35,542 bases of DNA from Candidatus Aminicenantota bacterium (GTDB lineage Bacteria; Acidobacteriota; Aminicenantia; UBA2199): positions 1-35,542 of the forward strand of contig JAFGSF010000056.1 of assembly GCA_016934745.1 (NCBI GenBank), written 5' to 3'. Positions 32,908 through 35,542 of the stretch are shown here, piece after piece. The position numbers and the translations under genes are program-made. Numbering within the stretch: the stretch's first letter is position 1; each line of letters begins with the position of its first letter. The notes under the pieces were generated by a model. It was not told the DNA's origin and did not search any database. It saw nothing but the letters and a program-made list of their open reading frames with translations.

Positions 32908-34560
32908 TTATAAATATGGCTCCAGCTCGATCACTACCGGTGGATTGTTTTGCTTCATGAAGAATTCGGGGACCAAGCTCATATTTTCCTCAGCTTCGTT
33001 CCGGGTACGGAATTTTCCCCAAAGGACGAGCCAGCAGCCGCGCCCTTTTTTGACGCGGTTCAATATGAAAAAGTTCTCCTGATCCGTGAGTTGCTGGTAA
33101 GCGTAGTTCACCGATTGTTCGAGGCAGTCCATTTCCAGTAGGATGCTGAAGCCGATTTTCTCGGTAATAATTTCCTGGCGCCAGAGATTTCCGGCGGCAT
33201 TGAATCTTCCGGATGCGAAGGCCTGTCGGGCATTGGAATCCCTGCTTGCCGAAGACGGTGCGGGAATGACTTTTTCCTTTTCTGCCGCAGGCTCCTTCTG
33301 GGGTTCCATCTCCGTGCTTTTCGGCGTGGTGGCGGGATTTTCAGATTGGAGTATCTGCACCGCCGGCGCTGGAACCTGCTGTGGCGGTTGCTGCTGCTGA
33401 GTTTTCCGCTTGCTTTGTGCGGCCGGACGCTGGGCGGCTGTTTGCGGCGAGGAAATTTCGGGTGTACGGCTGAACCAAATAAAGAGCGCGATGACGACAA
33501 CCGTCAATAGAATGGATAAAAATGAGATGCTCAACCATCTGGATTTCTGTTTTTCCGGAAGAAGCGGCTGGGGCCTGGTCGGTGCTTTGGCCTGCTTGGG
33601 AGCAGAAGGAACTTCCTTTGATCTCGTTTTTGACTCAGTCAGATTGTTTGGTGTCAGGTCGGTAAGTTTAGGCAAAGACACTTCTGTGTTTGACCGGGAT
33701 TCATGAATATCCGGAAGGTCCAACTGCGGAATGTCTTTGATGTCCGCTTCATTAATCACAGCTGGAATATCCACATTGACCTCCGCCGTGGCATCAGATT
33801 GGGCTTGGCCAAAGAGGCTGTCCAATTCATTGAAATCCAGCGGCGGGATCGTGTCGGCTTCTTTTCTGACCAACAATCCGGTAATCAACAAAAAATACAG
33901 AATTTTCAAAATCGTGTGCTTGCGTTCTGCGGCAAAACGGAGCAAAACATTTTCCGGCCGCTGCGGCTCATGGAAATAAGCGAACACTTCCTGCTGTTCG
34001 CTGTCCAGGTTGTACTGAAAAATTTTCTCCGGAACCGGAACCTGTCGCAATTCTCCGGACAGTGATCCGAGCTCTTCCCAGATGATATTCACATCCATGT
34101 GCGCCAAAATATAATTATAGACTAGCGGCACAATATCCAATTCCAGACTGACCAAGCGCGTCGGTGGTGATTCCGGTTCCAATTGATAGTTGCCGCTGTT
34201 CCAGAACATGACGCTGGTGGCAATGCGCTTCAATTGTTCACGGCTTGCGTTGATAAGGGTTTCCAGGCTTATCAGTCCGTTTTCCACCAGGATTTTTCCG
34301 AAAGATTCACTGATCTTGTTGCCGGCCAGGTATGGGGCCAGCGCGTCGGGATTCACCAGTTTTTGAGCCAGCAAAATGTGTTCGATTTTATCTTCTTCAT
34401 CACTGGAAATTGCCCAGCTGATTTTTCCCTGGTTTAAATAAAAGACCTTCAAAACTTCGTTTTTTCTGAAATAAAGTATACCGGTCTGGTTTTGCTCATC
34501 CATGGCCAACATCAGCTTAATCGGAGTGATTTCGCCCAGGCTGCCGTCATTGGGGATCAT
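32908..34560 (-). CDS. DUF4388-domain protein with membrane helix and SPOR-like C-terminus
   Basis: A 550-residue protein. Residues 1-105 form a DUF4388 (PATAN-type) domain (TGILYFRKNEVLKVFYLNQGKI), often seen in signalling and gliding proteins. A helical region continues to about 240. A Ser/Pro/Lys-rich linker leads to a membrane helix at about 343-363. Another Pro/Gln-rich linker then leads to a C-terminal SPOR-like domain (about 455-550; CWLVLWGKFRTRNEAEENM). This layout puts the DUF4388 part inside and the SPOR-like part outside, where SPOR domains bind denuded peptidoglycan at division sites. GGAGG lies five bases before the ATG. It converges on the FHA gene with 29 bases between the stops and may belong to the same signalling function. 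Confidence 0.85.
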   Translation of the reverse strand: MIPNDGSLGEITPIKLMLAMDEQNQTGILYFRKNEVLKVFYLNQGKISWAISSDEEDKIEHILLAQKLVNPDALAPYLAGNKISESFGKILVENGLISLETLINASREQLKRIATSVMFWNSGNYQLEPESPPTRLVSLELDIVPLVYNYILAHMDVNIIWEELGSLSGELRQVPVPEKIFQYNLDSEQQEVFAYFHEPQRPENVLLRFAAERKHTILKILYFLLITGLLVRKEADTIPPLDFNELDSLFGQAQSDATAEVNVDIPAVINEADIKDIPQLDLPDIHESRSNTEVSLPKLTDLTPNNLTESKTRSKEVPSAPKQAKAPTRPQPLLPEKQKSRWLSISFLSILLTVVVIALFIWFSRTPEISSPQTAAQRPAAQSKRKTQQQQPPQQVPAPAVQILQSENPATTPKSTEMEPQKEPAAEKEKVIPAPSSASRDSNARQAFASGRFNAAGNLWRQEIITEKIGFSILLEMDCLEQSVNYAYQQLTDQENFFILNRVKKGRGCWLVLWGKFRTRNEAEENMSLVPEFFMKQNNPPVVIELEPYL

Positions 34561-34616
34561 TTTTCCTCCACCGGTCGTTTGATATAGCTGGATTCTTCAT
34601 TGATGTGCATGGACAC

Positions 34617-34644
34617 ATTGTAGTAAAAGGCCGTGAAAAGTCAA
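34617..34644 (-). promoter_or_regulatory. Promoter of the DUF4388 gene
   Basis: On the minus strand: TTGACT (34644-34639), 16 bases, TACAAT (34622-34617). The predicted leader is about 50 bases. Confidence 0.55.
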
Positions 34645-34687
34645 GCCCCGCCGCAACCGCTGGCCAAGTCCCCGTTTTGAAAAAAAA

Positions 34688-35299
34688 CTATTTGAGGATG
34701 GCTCCCAGGCGGTTGTCCACTTCCTGCCAATTGACGATGTTCCAGAAGGCTTCGACGTACTTGGCGCGATCGTTCTTATAGTCCAGGTAATAGGCGTGTT
34801 CCCAGACGTCGAGTACCAGCAGGACGCGGAACATGGGAATGACGTTGGTGTTGTGTTTTTCGATCTGCATCAGCAGCGGCCGGTTGGTCTGGCGGCAATA
34901 GACCAGGGCGGACCAACCCGAACCTTCGGCGCTGGCCGCGGTCTGACTGAACTCCTTTTTGAAGCGCTCGAAGCTGCCGAATTCGTTGTCGATGAGGGTT
35001 GCGAATTTTCCCGTGGGTTTAGCTGTGGTATTGGCGGCCGGGGCCAGGTTTTCCCAGAAAAGGGCGTGCAGCAGCAGGCCGGCGGCGTTGAAGGAAAACG
35101 CCTTGGCCAGGGCCTTGGCGTCTCCATCGACTCCATCCTGGCGATTCTTATCCAGGGTTTCCAGAATGGCGTTGGCGCCTTTGACGTAGGCGGCATGGTG
35201 TTTCTGGTGGTGCAGTTGCAGCTGCGCCTCCGAGATCCACGGTTCCAGGTCTTTATAACCGTATCCTAATTCAGGCAGCACATATGGTTTCTTTTCCAT
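34688..35299 (-). CDS. sod: Fe/Mn superoxide dismutase
   Basis: A 203-residue enzyme that dismutates superoxide to hydrogen peroxide and oxygen in the cytoplasm. Metal ligands are His30 ([11 protein letters not shown]), His78 (LLLHALFW), Asp164 and His168 ([11 protein letters not shown]); the gateway His34 and Tyr38 are also present. The GSGW motif is intact, with WNIVNWQEV near the end. The usual Gln marker separating Fe from Mn forms is not clear (Asn near the expected place), so metal preference is undecided. The frame is open to 35527, but GGAGG before the ATG at 35299 and family length set the start. Its own promoter lies at 35334-35362. It indicates exposure to oxygen at least at times. 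Confidence 0.92.
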   Translation of the reverse strand: MEKKPYVLPELGYGYKDLEPWISEAQLQLHHQKHHAAYVKGANAILETLDKNRQDGVDGDAKALAKAFSFNAAGLLLHALFWENLAPAANTTAKPTGKFATLIDNEFGSFERFKKEFSQTAASAEGSGWSALVYCRQTNRPLLMQIEKHNTNVIPMFRVLLVLDVWEHAYYLDYKNDRAKYVEAFWNIVNWQEVDNRLGAILK

Positions 35300-35333
35300 T
35301 TTTTCCTCCGTAAATTTTCGTAATAATGTTATC

Positions 35334-35362
35334 AATATAGAAAATCCGTAAAAAATTGTCAA
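35334..35362 (-). promoter_or_regulatory. Promoter of the superoxide dismutase gene
   Basis: On the minus strand: TTGACA (35362-35357), exactly 17 bases, TATATT (35339-35334). The palindromic element at 35363-35411 abuts the -35 box. Confidence 0.7.
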
Positions 35363-35411
35363 GGGCAGCACGAACTTTCCACCGACCTTGGTGGATGAAG
35401 TTTGTCTGTCC
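35363..35411. repeat. Palindromic element A
   Basis: A hairpin built of paired blocks: GGGCAG (35363-35368) with CTGTCC (35406-35411, one G-U), AACTT (35373-35377) with AAGTT (35398-35402), and CCACC (35379-35383) with GGTGG (35390-35394) around a 6-base loop. It shares the outer CAG/CTG ends and the CCACC/GGTGG core with the element at 35449-35505. Confidence 0.6.
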
Positions 35412-35448
35412 TGCAGGGATCGGCTCATGGATGGATATTGCGGTAGCG

Positions 35449-35505
35449 GTAGGGGCAGATAAATTAGATCCACCAGGATAGGTGGATAATTTATGCTGCC
35501 CCTAC
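35449..35505. repeat. Palindromic element B, near-perfect long hairpin
   Basis: Outer arms GTAGGGGCAG and CTGCCCCTAC, then ATAAATTA with TAATTTAT, then TCCACC with GGTGGA around a 6-base loop. Only a 2-base insertion (left) and a single G (right) break the stem. A 33-base part (35456-35488) recurs identically at 35510-35542, a 54-base period. Confidence 0.7.
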
Positions 35506-35509
35506 GGGA

Positions 35510-35542
35510 CAGATAAATTAGATCCACCAGGATAGGTGGATA
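35510..35542. repeat. Second copy of element B, cut by the window edge
   Basis: Identical to 35456-35488 over 33 bases. The outer left arm has a small change (GGGACAG instead of GGGGCAG). Only the left half and core are present; the array probably continues to the right. Confidence 0.65.

Noticed and set aside
34680..34700. A/T run after superoxide dismutase as an intrinsic terminator
   Set aside because: A T-run is present on the minus strand but no stable stem precedes it.
35315..35340. Fur-like A/T-rich dyad before the superoxide dismutase gene
   Set aside because: Only a partial match to GATAAT-type units; A/T-richness of the promoter explains it.
35449..35542. CRISPR array
   Set aside because: The repeats are long self-complementary hairpins at a 54-base period with only about 21 bases between them, too few copies are visible, and there are no cas genes.

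Overview
This is a gene-dense bacterial stretch of mixed base composition, roughly half G+C. It carries 30 confidently delimited protein genes, one gene fragment at the left edge, a few tiny candidate ORFs, and no rRNA, tRNA, CRISPR array or transposase that I can see. Starts are mostly ATG with good Shine-Dalgarno (SD) sites, plus some TTG/GTG starts. Promoters of the housekeeping TTGACA/TATAAT type are unusually easy to read. The gene mix (ACE-like M2/M3 metallopeptidase, TPM-domain protein, DUF4388 and Hanks-kinase signalling proteins, solo HutH, molybdopterin oxidoreductase) fits an uncultured anaerobic or microaerobic lineage near Acidobacteriota/Aminicenantota. That placement is an impression from gene content, not a measured result.

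Layout. 1-1605: end of an unknown gene, then a TPM-domain membrane protein (-). 1628-3667: YtrA-type GntR regulator, ABC ATPase and ABC-2 permease, overlapping genes behind a palindromic operator. 3696-6610: secreted/anchored metallopeptidase and a double-PDZ protein. 6678-8891: histidine ammonia-lyase with a DUF2179-type membrane protein (-). 9100-9648: two small envelope genes. 9652-10774: ZIP metal transporter and a small acidic protein (-). 11042-12169: membrane protein with a Cys/His tail and a GIY-YIG protein. 12196-17047: a minus-strand run of SGNH esterase, GlpD, membrane hydrolase and Ada. 17164-22967: a molybdoenzyme cluster of catalytic subunit, fused FeS/membrane-anchor subunit, integral membrane protein, THEP1-like NTPase and a Cys/Met-type PLP enzyme. 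23011-26020: EttA and a DEAD-box helicase (-). 26356-28477: two overlapping glycosyltransferases. 28667-32878: PP2C phosphatase, Ser/Thr kinase and FHA protein, overlapping and preceded by two tiny coupled ORFs. A convergent DUF4388/SPOR-like protein follows (34560-32908), then superoxide dismutase (-). The right edge holds a cluster of palindromic repeats that runs out of the window.

The two stretches most worth attention are the molybdoenzyme cluster, with its fused electron-transfer/anchor subunit and unexplained partners, and the phosphoprotein signalling cluster. In the latter, phosphatase, kinase and FHA reader are all single-pass membrane proteins encoded in one translationally coupled unit.
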